A stretch of DNA of 64,000 bases, taken from REEB95 sp035934235. GTDB taxonomy: Bacteria > Pseudomonadota > Alphaproteobacteria > ATCC43930 > CGMCC-115725. Position 1 is the stretch's first letter. Each line of letters opens with the position of its first letter. The stretch spans positions 92,089-156,088 of the forward strand of contig DASYYB010000014.1 of assembly GCA_035934235.1 (NCBI GenBank), given 5' to 3'. The position numbers and the translations under genes are program-made. Of the stretch, positions 23,358 to 33,452 are shown piece by piece. The notes under the pieces are model-generated. The model made no database searches. It was not told the DNA's origin and saw nothing but the letters and a program-made list of their open reading frames with translations.

Positions 23358-24989
23358 ATGGTCTCGACTGTTCATCGCGAGTGGTGGCGGGGCGCGGTGA
23401 TATACCAAGTCTACTTGCCCAGCTTCTTCGACACCGATGGCGACGGCTTCGGCGATCTCAAGGGATTGCTCGAACGTCTGCCGCACATCGCATCGCTCGG
23501 CGTCGATGCGATCTGGATTTCGCCGTTCTATCGCTCGCCGATGCGGGATTTCGGCTACGACGTCGCCGATTATCGTGCCGTCGATGCCCGCTTTGGCACG
23601 CTTGCCGATTTCGATGCGGTCGTCGCGCGCACCCGCGCGCTCGGCTTGAAGATCGTCATCGACCAGGTCTGGAGCCATACGGCCCAGGAACACGCTTGGT
23701 TTGCCGAGAGCCGTTCGTCGCGCACCAATCCAAAAGCGGACTGGTACGTCTGGGCCGATCCCGGTTCCGACGGTGCGCCGCCGAACAATTGGCTGTCGGT
23801 CTTCGGCGGTAGCGCTTGGTGTTGGGATGCACAGCGCCGGCAGTATTATCTGCATCATTTTCTGACGTCGCAGCCCAAGCTCAATCTTCGGAATCCAGCT
23901 GTCCTCGACGCGCATTTCGCCAATGCCGAATTTTGGCTCGCGCGCGGCGTCGATGGTTTCCGCTTCGATGCCGTCGACTTCATGCTGCACGACGAGGCGC
24001 TCGGCTCCAATCCGGTCCGGCCGCTGCCGCGGAGCGTCGACCGGCCGTGGAATCCGTTCCGTATGCAGCGTCACGTCCATGACATGGCGCAGCCCGGCAT
24101 CGCCTTGCTGATGAGCCGCGTCCGCGAATTCATGAACCGATTCCCCGGCCGCGCGACGATCGGCGAGATCTCGAGCGAGCCCGGCGCGTTCGATCGTATC
24201 GCCCGGTTGACCGGCGCGACGCGGCTGCATATGGCGTACACGCTGGGCGTGATGAAGGCGGCGTTTACGCCGGCGATCTTCCGCCAGGCGGTCGTCGACG
24301 CCGGAACACTCAACCACGCCGGTTGGCTGTGCTGGGCGTTCAGCAATCACGACGTCGAGCGCGCCGTGTCGCGTTGGAATCCGGCCGATCGGGCGCCAGC
24401 CGCCTTTGCGCGATTGCAGATGGCGATGCTGCTTAGCTTGCCGGGTAGCGTCTGCCTCTATCAGGGCGAGGAACTGGGACTACCGAACAGCCCCGTCGCC
24501 GCGAAGGAGATCCGCGATCCTTTCGGTCGCGCTTTCTATCCCGTCTATGCCGGCCGCGACGGCGCGCGGACGCCGATGCCGTGGGCCGCCGACGCGCCGA
24601 ATGCCGGCTTCTCGGACGGCAACCGCACGTGGCTGCCGGTCGATCCGGTGCATGCGGCGATGGCGGTCGATCGGCAGGACGCCGACGGGAATTCGACGCT
24701 TGGCGCCTACCGCCGGATGATCGGCTATCGCCGTACGCGTCCGTCGCTCGCGCTTGGTAAAACCGAGTTGTTCGACCTGCCTGATCCGGTCGTCGGCTGG
24801 CGCTGCCGGCTCAACGGCGAAGCCACCATCGCGCTGTTCAACCTTTCGCCCGAGCCGGTATCGGTGCCGGCGAACCGCCTGCCGCCCTTCGCACCTGCCG
24901 ATCTGCCGTTCGTCACGGCACCATCGGGCGACGGCGTTGCCTTGCCGCCCTTCGGCTTAACGCTCGGCGCGGAGGACGGCCACCGGTAG
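23358..24989 (+). CDS. GH13 alpha-glucosidase (subfamily 23-like)
   Basis: 543 residues from the ATG at 23358 (a TTG just before it could also serve). It begins REWWRGAVIYQVYLPSFFDT as in oligo-1,6-glucosidase/alpha-glucosidase enzymes. Nucleophile D204 lies in DGFRFDAVDF, acid/base E270 in ATIGEISSEP, and the third acid is in FSNHDVERA. DGARTPMPWAADAPNAGFS is the usual downstream motif. No signal peptide. It would release glucose from maltose or short maltodextrins, complementing the glucan operon, and its last 33 bases overlap the convergent treY gene. Confidence 0.9.
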   Translation: MVSTVHREWWRGAVIYQVYLPSFFDTDGDGFGDLKGLLERLPHIASLGVDAIWISPFYRSPMRDFGYDVADYRAVDARFGTLADFDAVVARTRALGLKIVIDQVWSHTAQEHAWFAESRSSRTNPKADWYVWADPGSDGAPPNNWLSVFGGSAWCWDAQRRQYYLHHFLTSQPKLNLRNPAVLDAHFANAEFWLARGVDGFRFDAVDFMLHDEALGSNPVRPLPRSVDRPWNPFRMQRHVHDMAQPGIALLMSRVREFMNRFPGRATIGEISSEPGAFDRIARLTGATRLHMAYTLGVMKAAFTPAIFRQAVVDAGTLNHAGWLCWAFSNHDVERAVSRWNPADRAPAAFARLQMAMLLSLPGSVCLYQGEELGLPNSPVAAKEIRDPFGRAFYPVYAGRDGARTPMPWAADAPNAGFSDGNRTWLPVDPVHAAMAVDRQDADGNSTLGAYRRMIGYRRTRPSLALGKTELFDLPDPVVGWRCRLNGEATIALFNLSPEPVSVPANRLPPFAPADLPFVTAPSGDGVALPPFGLTLGAEDGHR

Positions 24990-27773
24990 CGCGGCGAGCG
25001 CCTGGTCGAGCGCGATGCCGTGTTCGCCGGCGTCGATGCTGGCGCCGGTGAACACGTCGGTCAATCGGCCGATTCGTATGCCGCGTACGACGCGATCGGC
25101 GAAAGCGTCGCTGGTCCACAGCGCACCGGGCGCCGGGGCCGGTAGCTGCCGCACCAGACGGCTGACGAGCACGACGATTTCGCTATCGTCGAGGCGGCGC
25201 GAATAAGCGACGAGGTGGTTTCTGGTCGCATCGTCGACCGTCAGCGGATGATAGGAACCGCCGCGAAATAGCTCCGGGAAGCGTGCGCGCAAGGCCAGCA
25301 GCTGGCGCGTCAGCCAAAGCTTGAGCCACCCTTCGCGCCACCGCCGCCGCGCGAGTGCGAAGCCGCCGTGGTCGAGAGCGACGAGCGCGTCGCGTCGCGC
25401 GGCAAAGTCGACCGGGCGGCGATTGTCCGGGTCGACCAGGCTCGTGTCCCAGAATTCACCGCCCTGGTAGAAGTCCGGCACGCCGGGTTGCGTTGCCTTG
25501 AGCACGAGCTGTGCCAGACCGTTGATGACGCCGAGGCGCACGAAATCCCCCGCGAACCGCGCCATGCTGTCGAGAAAGCGGTTGCCCGCCTCGGGCGTGA
25601 GGATCCGCATCACGAAATCGCCGAGCGCGCGCTCGTATGCCTCGTTCGGTGCGGTCCAGCAGGTCTCGAGCTTTGCTTCCCGTGCCGCCTTGAGCGCGTA
25701 GTCCGTGATCCGCCGGGCGAATTCGGCGAGCGCAGCGTCGTGCGGCCGTCCGGTCGCCGGCCACGCGCCCAGGACGGTCTGATAGATCAGGTATTCGTCG
25801 GCGGGCGTTGGCGCCGGCGCGCCGTCGATCGTCGCGCGGTGGGCGGCCGTGAGTTCATGCCAACGCGCGACGCGGCGCGCCCATTCATCCGGATATTCCG
25901 ACAACACGTTGAGGCGGGCGCGCACATCCTCGGCGCGTTTCGTGTCGTGTGTCTCGCTGGCAAGCATGGTGTTCGGCCATTGCGCCAGGCGCTCGGCTGC
26001 GGCCTGGTGGAACGCCTCGATTGACAGGCTCGGCCGCTGCGGATCGGCGCCGACCTCGTTGGCGGAAGCGAGCGGCGCGACACGGTAGAACAGCGTGTCT
26101 TCGATAGCCTTAGCGGCGATGGCGCCGGTGTATTGCTGGAAGCGGGTGACGAAACGCAGGATCGCATCGCGGCTGGCGGCGAAATGCTCCGGTCGTTGGC
26201 GCGCGATATCGAGCGTCAGCAGCGAAACGATGAAATCGAGCGCGGCCGGATCGCCATTGCCCGAACGCGAACGGGCCTGGCGCCAGGCGCGCTCGATCGC
26301 ACGGCGATCGGCGTCGCCGATGCCGCGGTCGGTGACATAAGTGCGGTAGACCGGAAATGCCGCGACCAATGTGGTCAAGGCGTCGCGCAGGCCTTTACGC
26401 GTGAAGTCGCGCGTGAACCACGAGGCTTCGGCGATCGCCTGGAGCCAATCGACGAGATAAGTCAGCTCGCTTGCCAGGCTGCGGTCGATCATCAGTCGGC
26501 GGCAGCGGTCGATGGCCGTCTCGAGGCTGTCTTCGATGCCGGTGAAGCCGCGCCAATATTGCGCCAGCTGCGCATAACCCTCTGGCGCGACGAAGAGGGC
26601 GTTGGCGAGCGCCAGGTATTCGTAGCCGGTGGTGCCGGAAACCGGCCAGTCCATCGGCAGGCGCTCGCTGTCGCGCAGGATCTTTTCGACCACGATGTAT
26701 GGCCGCCAGCGGCGGCCCGCGGCATCGCGCGGCGCCAGCGCAGCGGCGAAGGCATTGAGCCGCCGGCAATAGCGCCGCGGATCAGCCATGCCGTCGACGT
26801 GATCGATGCGCAAGCCGTGCAGCGCGCCGTCGGCGACGAGCCGGCCGAGGAGCTCGTGCGCGTCGCGAAACACGGTGACGCGATCCATGCGTATGCCGGC
26901 GAGATCGATGATGTCGAAGAAGCGGCGATAGTTGATCTCGTCGTCGGCGGCGTGCCAATGGGCAAGGCGATAATACTGGCGCTCAAGCAGCGCATGGAGT
27001 GCGGTGAAGCTGTCGGCGTCGCCCGGCGTTCCCGCACAACGGTCGACGGCAGCCGTGATCGCCGCCAGGGTCGCGGGTTCTGCGGCCGCGGCGGCGAGCG
27101 CTTGTTTCATGGCGGCAGCCGTTTCGTATAGCGAACGCTGTGGCGTGGCCGGATCCATTCCGCCGATGGCGGATATCGCCCGCGCCAAGGCGGAGCGATC
27201 GCCGACCAGCGACGCCAGCACCGTTGGATAGTCCTGCGGGCGGAGCGGCAGGCGATGGTCGAAATACCAGAAATCCAAGGCGCCGCCGGCGGCATCGAAA
27301 CGCAGCACGATTTCGCCTGCGGTCAACGCCTCGCCGTAGGCGCGGCCGAGGATCGGCAGCAACACCTTGCCCTCGAGCGCGTGCTTGGCGGGATGCCAGT
27401 CGATGTCGAAATAACGCGCGTGGCGCGCGTGCTGTCCCCATTCAAGGACGTCGAGCCACCAGGCGTTGTCGGCCTTGCCCACACCCATATGGTTCGGCAC
27501 GAAATCCAGGATCAGGCCGAGCCCGTGCGCGGCGAGGGCGGCGCCGAACCGCGCGAGTCCTTGCTCGTCGCCGATCTCGGGGTTAAGGCGGCGATAATCG
27601 ACAATGTCGTAACCGTGCGTGCTGCCGGCACGCGCCTTCAAAAAAGGCGATGCATAGACATGGCTGATGCCGAGCGACGCGAGATAGGGCACGACCGCGG
27701 CGGCATCGTCGAACGTGAAGGTGCGATTAAGCTGAATCCGATAGGTCGCGGTCGGAACGGCAAACGGTGACAT
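24957..27773 (-). CDS. treY: Malto-oligosyltrehalose synthase
   Basis: 938 residues from the ATG at 27773; the same frame continues far upstream antisense-free but that part overlaps malQ. It isomerises the reducing-end alpha-1,4 bond of maltodextrins to alpha-1,1. GH13_26 motifs: ATYRIQLNRTFTFDDA at the start, nucleophile D324 (LRIDHVDGMADPRRY), acid E363 (IVVEKILRDSERLPMDW), QPGVPDFYQGGEFWD near the end. It is the last gene of the trehalose operon, 14 bases after malQ. TreZ then frees trehalose. Confidence 0.94.
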   Translation of the reverse strand: MSPFAVPTATYRIQLNRTFTFDDAAAVVPYLASLGISHVYASPFLKARAGSTHGYDIVDYRRLNPEIGDEQGLARFGAALAAHGLGLILDFVPNHMGVGKADNAWWLDVLEWGQHARHARYFDIDWHPAKHALEGKVLLPILGRAYGEALTAGEIVLRFDAAGGALDFWYFDHRLPLRPQDYPTVLASLVGDRSALARAISAIGGMDPATPQRSLYETAAAMKQALAAAAAEPATLAAITAAVDRCAGTPGDADSFTALHALLERQYYRLAHWHAADDEINYRRFFDIIDLAGIRMDRVTVFRDAHELLGRLVADGALHGLRIDHVDGMADPRRYCRRLNAFAAALAPRDAAGRRWRPYIVVEKILRDSERLPMDWPVSGTTGYEYLALANALFVAPEGYAQLAQYWRGFTGIEDSLETAIDRCRRLMIDRSLASELTYLVDWLQAIAEASWFTRDFTRKGLRDALTTLVAAFPVYRTYVTDRGIGDADRRAIERAWRQARSRSGNGDPAALDFIVSLLTLDIARQRPEHFAASRDAILRFVTRFQQYTGAIAAKAIEDTLFYRVAPLASANEVGADPQRPSLSIEAFHQAAAERLAQWPNTMLASETHDTKRAEDVRARLNVLSEYPDEWARRVARWHELTAAHRATIDGAPAPTPADEYLIYQTVLGAWPATGRPHDAALAEFARRITDYALKAAREAKLETCWTAPNEAYERALGDFVMRILTPEAGNRFLDSMARFAGDFVRLGVINGLAQLVLKATQPGVPDFYQGGEFWDTSLVDPDNRRPVDFAARRDALVALDHGGFALARRRWREGWLKLWLTRQLLALRARFPELFRGGSYHPLTVDDATRNHLVAYSRRLDDSEIVVLVSRLVRQLPAPAPGALWTSDAFADRVVRGIRIGRLTDVFTGASIDAGEHGIALDQALAALPVAVLRAER

Positions 27774-27786
27774 CGACGTGCGCAAC

Positions 27787-29595
27787 TCAACGCGGCCGTT
27801 CGGCGCGCATCGCCGCCAGGATGGCGTTCGCCGTCGGATCGGCGAAGATGGCGTCGAGGTCGCGGCCAAGCTTGCGGGCGAAGCTGGGATAGGCGCCGGC
27901 CGGCGCGCCGGGTAAATTGACCTGCTCCGTCTCTTGCGCCAGGTCTTCGAGTTGCACCAGCGCCAGCCGGCTGGGCGTGCGCGCGAGAAAGCGGTGTACG
28001 GCGATCGCGAGCGCTGCCTCGTCGCCGGTGTCGAGGCCGGCGCGCGTAAGAGCGTCACGGATCGATTGGCGTTCGGCCGCCCGGATCGCAAGCGCTTGTT
28101 CCTGCGAGAGCCCGACCGGCTGAATGCCGAGCCCGAATTTGAGGGCGATATCGCGGCCGCCCCAGAAACCGCGCCAGGTGGGTAGATCGTGGGTCGCGAG
28201 CGCCACCAGCGCATTTGGCGGATAGCCGGCGGGATCGAGATAGCGACCGTCCCGGCGCGCGAAGATGAGCAGCCGGTACGACAGGATGCCGGCGGCGGCG
28301 AGGCGCGGCGGCAGGTCGGCCGGCACCGTCCCGAGGTCCTCGCCGACGACGATGCAACGTCGCGCGGCGCTTTCGGTCGCGGCGGCTGCGGCGAGCGCAT
28401 CGAAAGGCATGCGCAGATAGGCGCCGTCGATCGGCTGCCCGCCTGCCGGTACGAGAAACAGGCGATTGAAGCCGAGCACGTGATCGATGCGTAGCGCACC
28501 GGCATGCGTCATGTTGGCGGCGACGACGCGACGATAGTCGGCGCCGCCCGTGCGCATCGTCGCCGCCGGGTTGTAGGCAAAAAGGCCCCAGTCCTGGCCG
28601 TTGGCGTTCCAGTCATCCGGCGGCGCGCCGACATGGAAGTCGGGGATGAGTTTGTCCTGCTCGGCCCAACCTTCAGCGCTGTCGGGCGAGCAGCCGAGCG
28701 CGAGATCGAGGTAAAGCCCGATGCGCATGCCACCGACACGCGCCGCGGTCGTGCAGGCGGCAAGCTGCCGGTCGGCTTGCCATTGCAGGAATGCGTAATA
28801 GCGCAAATCGCGCGCATGGCGTTCGGCAAACTCGGTAACGGCGGGCCCTGTCGGGTCACGGAATTCCGCTGGCCAATTCATCCAATCGGGGCCGAAGCCA
28901 GCAAGCGACGACAGCGCCTGGTAGAGGGCGAAACGCCGGAGCGGCGCGCCGCGGACGCGCACGAAGTCGCCGAAGTCGTGCACGGCGGCGTCGCGCGGCG
29001 CCGTCCGCACGCGATGTTCGAAAGTCTCGAAGATCACGCGGAAGATGCTGTGTTTGGCAGCGGCGATCTCGGGATAGTCGACCGTTGGCCGCTCGCGCTG
29101 CGCGGTCAGCAACGCCTGGAAGCGGCGGCCGGCGACCGCGGCGCGGGCCGCGCCGGCATCGGCGTAGCTGGTCATCGCCAGCGGGTCGATATAGAGCACG
29201 TTGAGAAATTCGCGGCTCGACGGCGAATAGGGGCTGATGCGCGCGGGATCGACGGCATAAAGCGCGTGTAGCGGATTGACGCCGACGAAATCTGCGCCGG
29301 CTGCCGCGGCGAGCTCGATCAGGCGTCGCAGATCGGTGAAGTCGCCGATGCCCCAGTTGCGCGCCGAACGCAGGCCGTAAAGCTGTGCCGCGATGCCCCA
29401 GCCGCGCTGCCAATCCGGCAAAAAGCACCGCGTATGACGTGGCGGCGCGGTTGCCGTGTGCGCGCCGTGATGCGAACGTTCGAGTGCCGCAATCAGCCGC
29501 GAAACGGCTGCATCCGACAAATGATGGTGGCGGCCGAGCGCGTCGTCATAGTCGCGCTCGATCAAGTCCTTCACGGCCGTGCCGCTTTCGCTCAT
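27787..29595 (-). CDS. malQ: 4-alpha-glucanotransferase (amylomaltase, GH77)
   Basis: 602 residues from the ATG at 29595, overlapping the treZ stop by ATGA. It disproportionates maltodextrins. SARNWGIGDFTDLRRLIELA is the conserved GH77 start; nucleophile D371 lies in RIDHVLGFNRLF, acid E419 in IVVGEDLGTVP, and ALATHDLPTWRGFW follows. In this operon it probably reshapes short chains left by GlgX and TreYZ into lengths usable by TreY or GlgB. Confidence 0.93.
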   Translation of the reverse strand: MSESGTAVKDLIERDYDDALGRHHHLSDAAVSRLIAALERSHHGAHTATAPPRHTRCFLPDWQRGWGIAAQLYGLRSARNWGIGDFTDLRRLIELAAAAGADFVGVNPLHALYAVDPARISPYSPSSREFLNVLYIDPLAMTSYADAGAARAAVAGRRFQALLTAQRERPTVDYPEIAAAKHSIFRVIFETFEHRVRTAPRDAAVHDFGDFVRVRGAPLRRFALYQALSSLAGFGPDWMNWPAEFRDPTGPAVTEFAERHARDLRYYAFLQWQADRQLAACTTAARVGGMRIGLYLDLALGCSPDSAEGWAEQDKLIPDFHVGAPPDDWNANGQDWGLFAYNPAATMRTGGADYRRVVAANMTHAGALRIDHVLGFNRLFLVPAGGQPIDGAYLRMPFDALAAAAATESAARRCIVVGEDLGTVPADLPPRLAAAGILSYRLLIFARRDGRYLDPAGYPPNALVALATHDLPTWRGFWGGRDIALKFGLGIQPVGLSQEQALAIRAAERQSIRDALTRAGLDTGDEAALAIAVHRFLARTPSRLALVQLEDLAQETEQVNLPGAPAGAYPSFARKLGRDLDAIFADPTANAILAAMRAERPR

Positions 29596-31370
29596 GGTCC
29601 GGCCTCCGCCAGCGTCCAGACCACGGCCCAAGGCGGCAGCGTTGTCGCATTCACGTTCCGGCCCCACAGGATGCGTCCGCCGGTTGGTCGGGCCGGTGCG
29701 GCCGTCGCGGCCGGGCCCAGGTTGGCGACGAGCGTCAGTGCGCTGCCGTCGCCGAGCCGCCATGTCACGACCAGTCCGGTCGCTTCGACCGTGTATCGGG
29801 CGCCGCCGTGCATCCCCGGAAGTCGCGGCACGATTTCCTGCCGGCGAATGTCGAGCAAGCGCCGGATCGCCGGCGTGGCGGGCGGATGCGTGCCGAGCTG
29901 GCTGGTCGCGAAGGTCTCGGGAGCGACCGCGTCGGGAATGGTCGCCATCGCCTCGCCCGTGGCGAAGGCCGAGAACTTCGCGAACTCGCGTCGCCGGCCG
30001 TCCCGCACCGCGACGCCGAGCGCGCCGGCAAAATCGCAGAAAAACAGAAACGGCGTCGTGGCGTCCCATTCTTCGCCCATGAACAACAGCGGTGGCGATG
30101 GGCTGAGGAGCAGGATCGCGGTCGCTGCATCAAGTGCCGCGGGTTCGGCGAGCGTGGTCAGGCGCTCGCCGAACGCGCGATTGCCGATCTGGTCGTGGTT
30201 TTGGAGGAAATTGACGAACGCCGTCGGCGGCAGGTCGCCGCTCGGCTCACCCCGCGTCGCGCTGCGATAGGCCGAGTGCTCACCCTGGAAAGCGAAACCT
30301 TCGGCGAGCGCGCGGCCGAACTTCGCGACCGGATCGGCTGCGAAGTCGGCGTAATAGCCCTCGGTCTCGCCCGTGAGGATGACATGCGCGGCGTGATGAA
30401 AATCGTCGTTCCACTGGGCGTTATAGGCTGCAACTCGATCGCTGGCGTTGCGGCGCAGGTAGGCCGCCTGATTGGCGTCGTTTTCGAGAATGAGGTGGAC
30501 GTGGCGCTCGGCTGGAACCGCCAGGCGCATACGCGCCGCCAACTCTTCGAGAATGTCGGGCCGGCTGTCGTCGTGAATCGCATGCACCGCGTCGAGGCGC
30601 AGGCCGTCGACATTGAATTCGAGAATCCAGTAGAGGGCGTTCTCGATGAAGAAGTCACGGACCGGCCGCGCGGCGAAATCGATTGCCGGACCCCAGCCGG
30701 TCTGCGCGGGCGTGAAGAATTCGGGCGCGTAGAGGCCGAGATAATTGCCCTCGGGTCCGAAGTGATTGTAGACGACGTCCAGCAAGACCATCAGGCCGAG
30801 CTCGTGCGCGGCGGCGATGAAGCGCTTGAGCGCGGCCGGCGTGCCGTATCGCGAATCAGGCGCGAAGGGCAATACGCCGTCGTACCCCCAATTGCGCTTG
30901 CCGGCGAAATCAGCCAGCGGCATGAGTTCGATCGCCGTGACGCCGAGCGCGGCTAGCCGCGCAAGATCGGCCTCCGCCGCGGCGAAGGTGCCTTCACGCG
31001 TGAATGCGCCAACATGCAGCTCGTAAATGACCGCCTCGTGCCACGGTCGGCCGCGCCACGCCGCATCGGGCCAGTCGAAGGCCTCCGGATCGATCAATTC
31101 GCTCGGGCCATCCACGTCGCTCGGCTGAAAGCGCGACGCCGGATCGGGCACGGTATGGGTGTCATCGATGACGTATTGATAGGCGATGCCGGCAAGCAGA
31201 TTCGGCACGCGCAGGATGTGCCAGCCGCCCTCGGCCGGCGTCATGGCGAAATCGCGCCGCGTTTCCGGCAGATGCAGCGCGACGCGCCGCGCCGCGGGCG
31301 CCCAGAGGCGGAATGCCACGCCTTGCGCGTCAAGCGATGCACCGAACGCCATGCGATGCTGACGCCGCAC
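29592..31370 (-). CDS. treZ: Malto-oligosyltrehalose trehalohydrolase
   Basis: 592 residues from a GTG at 31370 with AGG upstream; ATG at 31352 is an alternative. It hydrolyses maltooligosyl-trehalose to trehalose. An N-terminal CBM48-like domain (FRLWAPAARRVALHLPE) precedes the GH13_10 barrel with WHEAVIYELHVGAFTREGTF, nucleophile D260 (VDGLRLDAVHAIHDDS), acid E296 (LILENDAN), and QNHDQIGNRAFGERL. It acts after TreY, two genes downstream. Confidence 0.94.
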   Translation of the reverse strand: MRRQHRMAFGASLDAQGVAFRLWAPAARRVALHLPETRRDFAMTPAEGGWHILRVPNLLAGIAYQYVIDDTHTVPDPASRFQPSDVDGPSELIDPEAFDWPDAAWRGRPWHEAVIYELHVGAFTREGTFAAAEADLARLAALGVTAIELMPLADFAGKRNWGYDGVLPFAPDSRYGTPAALKRFIAAAHELGLMVLLDVVYNHFGPEGNYLGLYAPEFFTPAQTGWGPAIDFAARPVRDFFIENALYWILEFNVDGLRLDAVHAIHDDSRPDILEELAARMRLAVPAERHVHLILENDANQAAYLRRNASDRVAAYNAQWNDDFHHAAHVILTGETEGYYADFAADPVAKFGRALAEGFAFQGEHSAYRSATRGEPSGDLPPTAFVNFLQNHDQIGNRAFGERLTTLAEPAALDAATAILLLSPSPPLLFMGEEWDATTPFLFFCDFAGALGVAVRDGRRREFAKFSAFATGEAMATIPDAVAPETFATSQLGTHPPATPAIRRLLDIRRQEIVPRLPGMHGGARYTVEATGLVVTWRLGDGSALTLVANLGPAATAAPARPTGGRILWGRNVNATTLPPWAVVWTLAEAGP

Positions 31371-31376
31371 GGCGAC

Positions 31377-33449
31377 CTATGCCTGCTCACCGACGAGCGC
31401 CATCAACGAGCGCGGGGGCACCGCCAATTGGGCGGCTGGCGCAAGAGCCGCGTCACCGAAGCCGTTGTCGGCAGCGGTGTCGATGCGCACGTGCCAGGCC
31501 TTGATGCCGGGTGTGTCGGGCACCGTAAAAGTCACTGGTTCGGTGTGGCCGTTCATCAGCAGCATCAGAGGCTGGCGCGTGGCGTCGAACACCGCGGCAA
31601 TAAACCGTGCATCCGGCGCATGCCAGTCGGCGTCGGCCATCTCGGCGCCGTCGGCGTGCAGCCACGTCATGTCCTTGCGGCCGTCGGGGGTGGGCTTGCC
31701 GTCGAGGAAGCGGTCGCGCGTCAGGTGCCGGTCGTGACGCAGGTCGATCAGGCGCCGGATGAACGTGGTCAGGTCGCTGCCCGGCTGCCACAGGCCCGAC
31801 CAGTCGACCCAACCGATCTCGTTGTCCTGGCAATAGGCATTGTTGTTGCCACCCTGGCTGTTGCCCATCTCGTCGCCAGCCAGCAGCATCGGCACGCCGA
31901 GCGACAGCAACAGCGACGCCAGGAAATTGCGCCGCTGGCGATTGCGCAACGCGAGGATTTCGGCGTCGTCGGTCGGTCCCTCGGCGCCGCAATTCCAGCT
32001 CAGGTTCTCGTTGGCGCCGTCGGCGTTGTTCTCGCGATTGGCCTCGTTGTGCTTGGCGTTGTAGCTCACCAGGTCGACGAGGGTGAAACCGTCGTGCGCG
32101 GTGACGAAATTGACGCTCGCCGACGGCCTGCGGTTGTCGTGCCGGAAAATGTCAGCGGAGCCGGCGATGCGCCCGGCGACGGCGCCGATGACGCCGTCGT
32201 CGCCGCGCCAAAAGCGGCGCAGATCGTTGCGGCACCGGTCGTTCCACTCGCTCCAGCCTGGCGGAAACGCGCCGAGACGATAGCCGCCTTCGCCGACGTC
32301 CCACGGCTCCGCGATCAGCTTCACTTGCGCCAGCACCGGATCCTGGCTCAGAGCGTCGAGAAAGCTGCTGTTCGGATCGAAGCCGTTCGGCCCGCGCGCC
32401 AGCGTGGTCGCCAGATCGAACCGGAAGCCGTCGACGTGCATCACCTCGACCCAGTAACGCAACGAATCCGTGATGAGTTGGAGCACGCGCGGATGATTCA
32501 TGCGCAGCGAATTGCCGACGCCGGTGAAATCCATGTGCCGGCGCGGATCGTCGGGCGACAGCCAGTAATAGGAAAGATTGTCGATGCCGCGGAAGCAGAG
32601 CGTCGGCCCGAGCTCGTTGCCTTCCGCCGTGTGGTTGTAGACGACGTCGATGATGACCTCGATCCCGGCGGCATGCAGCGCGGCGACCATCCGCTTGAAT
32701 TCGCCGTCGCCGCCGCCGAGCAAACGCCGATCGGGCGCGAAATAACCGATCGTGTTGTAGCCCCAAAAATTGCGCAGCCCGCGCTCAAGCAGCAGGCGAT
32801 CGTCGACGGCGTAATGCACCGGCAGCAATTCGACCGCGGTGATGCCGAGATGGCGCAGATGGTCGATGACCTCGGGCGTGCGCAGCGCTGCGAACGTGCC
32901 GCGCATGGATTCGGCGATGCCGGTATGAAGCCTGGTGAAGCCCTTGACGTGCAGCTCGTAGATGACGCTGTCGCACAAGGGCCGTCGCGGCCGCCGGTCA
33001 TCGCCCCAGTGGAAGTTATCGTCGATCAACCGGCATTTCGGCATCACCCGTGCATTGTCGCGTCGATCGAACGAGCGATCGCCGCGCGCGCTGCCGACAC
33101 GGTAACCGAAATGTGCGTCGCTCAGATGCAGTTCGCCGACAATGTCGCGCGCGTATGGATCGAGCAGCAGCTTGTTCGGATTGAAGCGGTGCCCGTGCTC
33201 CGGCGCATACGGCCCGTGCACGCGATAGCCGTAAAGCAACCCCGGATTGGCCTCAGGCAAATGGCCGTGCCAGACACCGTTGGTATTCTCAGGCAAGGGC
33301 AGGCGATCGGTCTCGTGCCGCCCGTGGGCGTCGAACAGGCAAAGCTCGATCTTTTCCGCGTGCGCCGAAAATAGCGCGAAATTCGCGCCACGCGGATCGC
33401 AATGCGCGCCAAGGGGATAGGGCCGCCCGGTCCCGAGCCGTGTCGCCAT
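31377..33449 (-). CDS. glgX: Glycogen debranching enzyme (isoamylase type)
   Basis: 690 residues. It cleaves alpha-1,6 branches to release linear maltodextrins. An N-terminal CBM48 (GRPYPLGAHCDPRGANFALF) is followed by the GH13_11 barrel: DVVYNHTAEGNELGPTLCFR, nucleophile D345 (VDGFRFDLATTLAR), acid E381 (LIAEPWDVGEGGYRLG), VTAHDGFTLVDLVSYN. Three bases separate it from glgB. Its products feed TreYZ and MalQ. Confidence 0.95.
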   Translation of the reverse strand: MATRLGTGRPYPLGAHCDPRGANFALFSAHAEKIELCLFDAHGRHETDRLPLPENTNGVWHGHLPEANPGLLYGYRVHGPYAPEHGHRFNPNKLLLDPYARDIVGELHLSDAHFGYRVGSARGDRSFDRRDNARVMPKCRLIDDNFHWGDDRRPRRPLCDSVIYELHVKGFTRLHTGIAESMRGTFAALRTPEVIDHLRHLGITAVELLPVHYAVDDRLLLERGLRNFWGYNTIGYFAPDRRLLGGGDGEFKRMVAALHAAGIEVIIDVVYNHTAEGNELGPTLCFRGIDNLSYYWLSPDDPRRHMDFTGVGNSLRMNHPRVLQLITDSLRYWVEVMHVDGFRFDLATTLARGPNGFDPNSSFLDALSQDPVLAQVKLIAEPWDVGEGGYRLGAFPPGWSEWNDRCRNDLRRFWRGDDGVIGAVAGRIAGSADIFRHDNRRPSASVNFVTAHDGFTLVDLVSYNAKHNEANRENNADGANENLSWNCGAEGPTDDAEILALRNRQRRNFLASLLLSLGVPMLLAGDEMGNSQGGNNNAYCQDNEIGWVDWSGLWQPGSDLTTFIRRLIDLRHDRHLTRDRFLDGKPTPDGRKDMTWLHADGAEMADADWHAPDARFIAAVFDATRQPLMLLMNGHTEPVTFTVPDTPGIKAWHVRIDTAADNGFGDAALAPAAQLAVPPRSLMALVGEQA

Positions 33450-33452
33450 CAG

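Noticed and set aside
22989..24350. 453-codon minus-strand frame opposite ecfG and the alpha-glucosidase
   Set aside because: Antisense to two clear genes and low in protein-like character.
31014..33374. 786-codon plus-strand frame opposite treZ and glgX
   Set aside because: It is antisense to two unmistakable enzymes and its translation is Arg/Val/Ala/Gly-rich with no family pattern. High third-position GC creates such open mirror frames.
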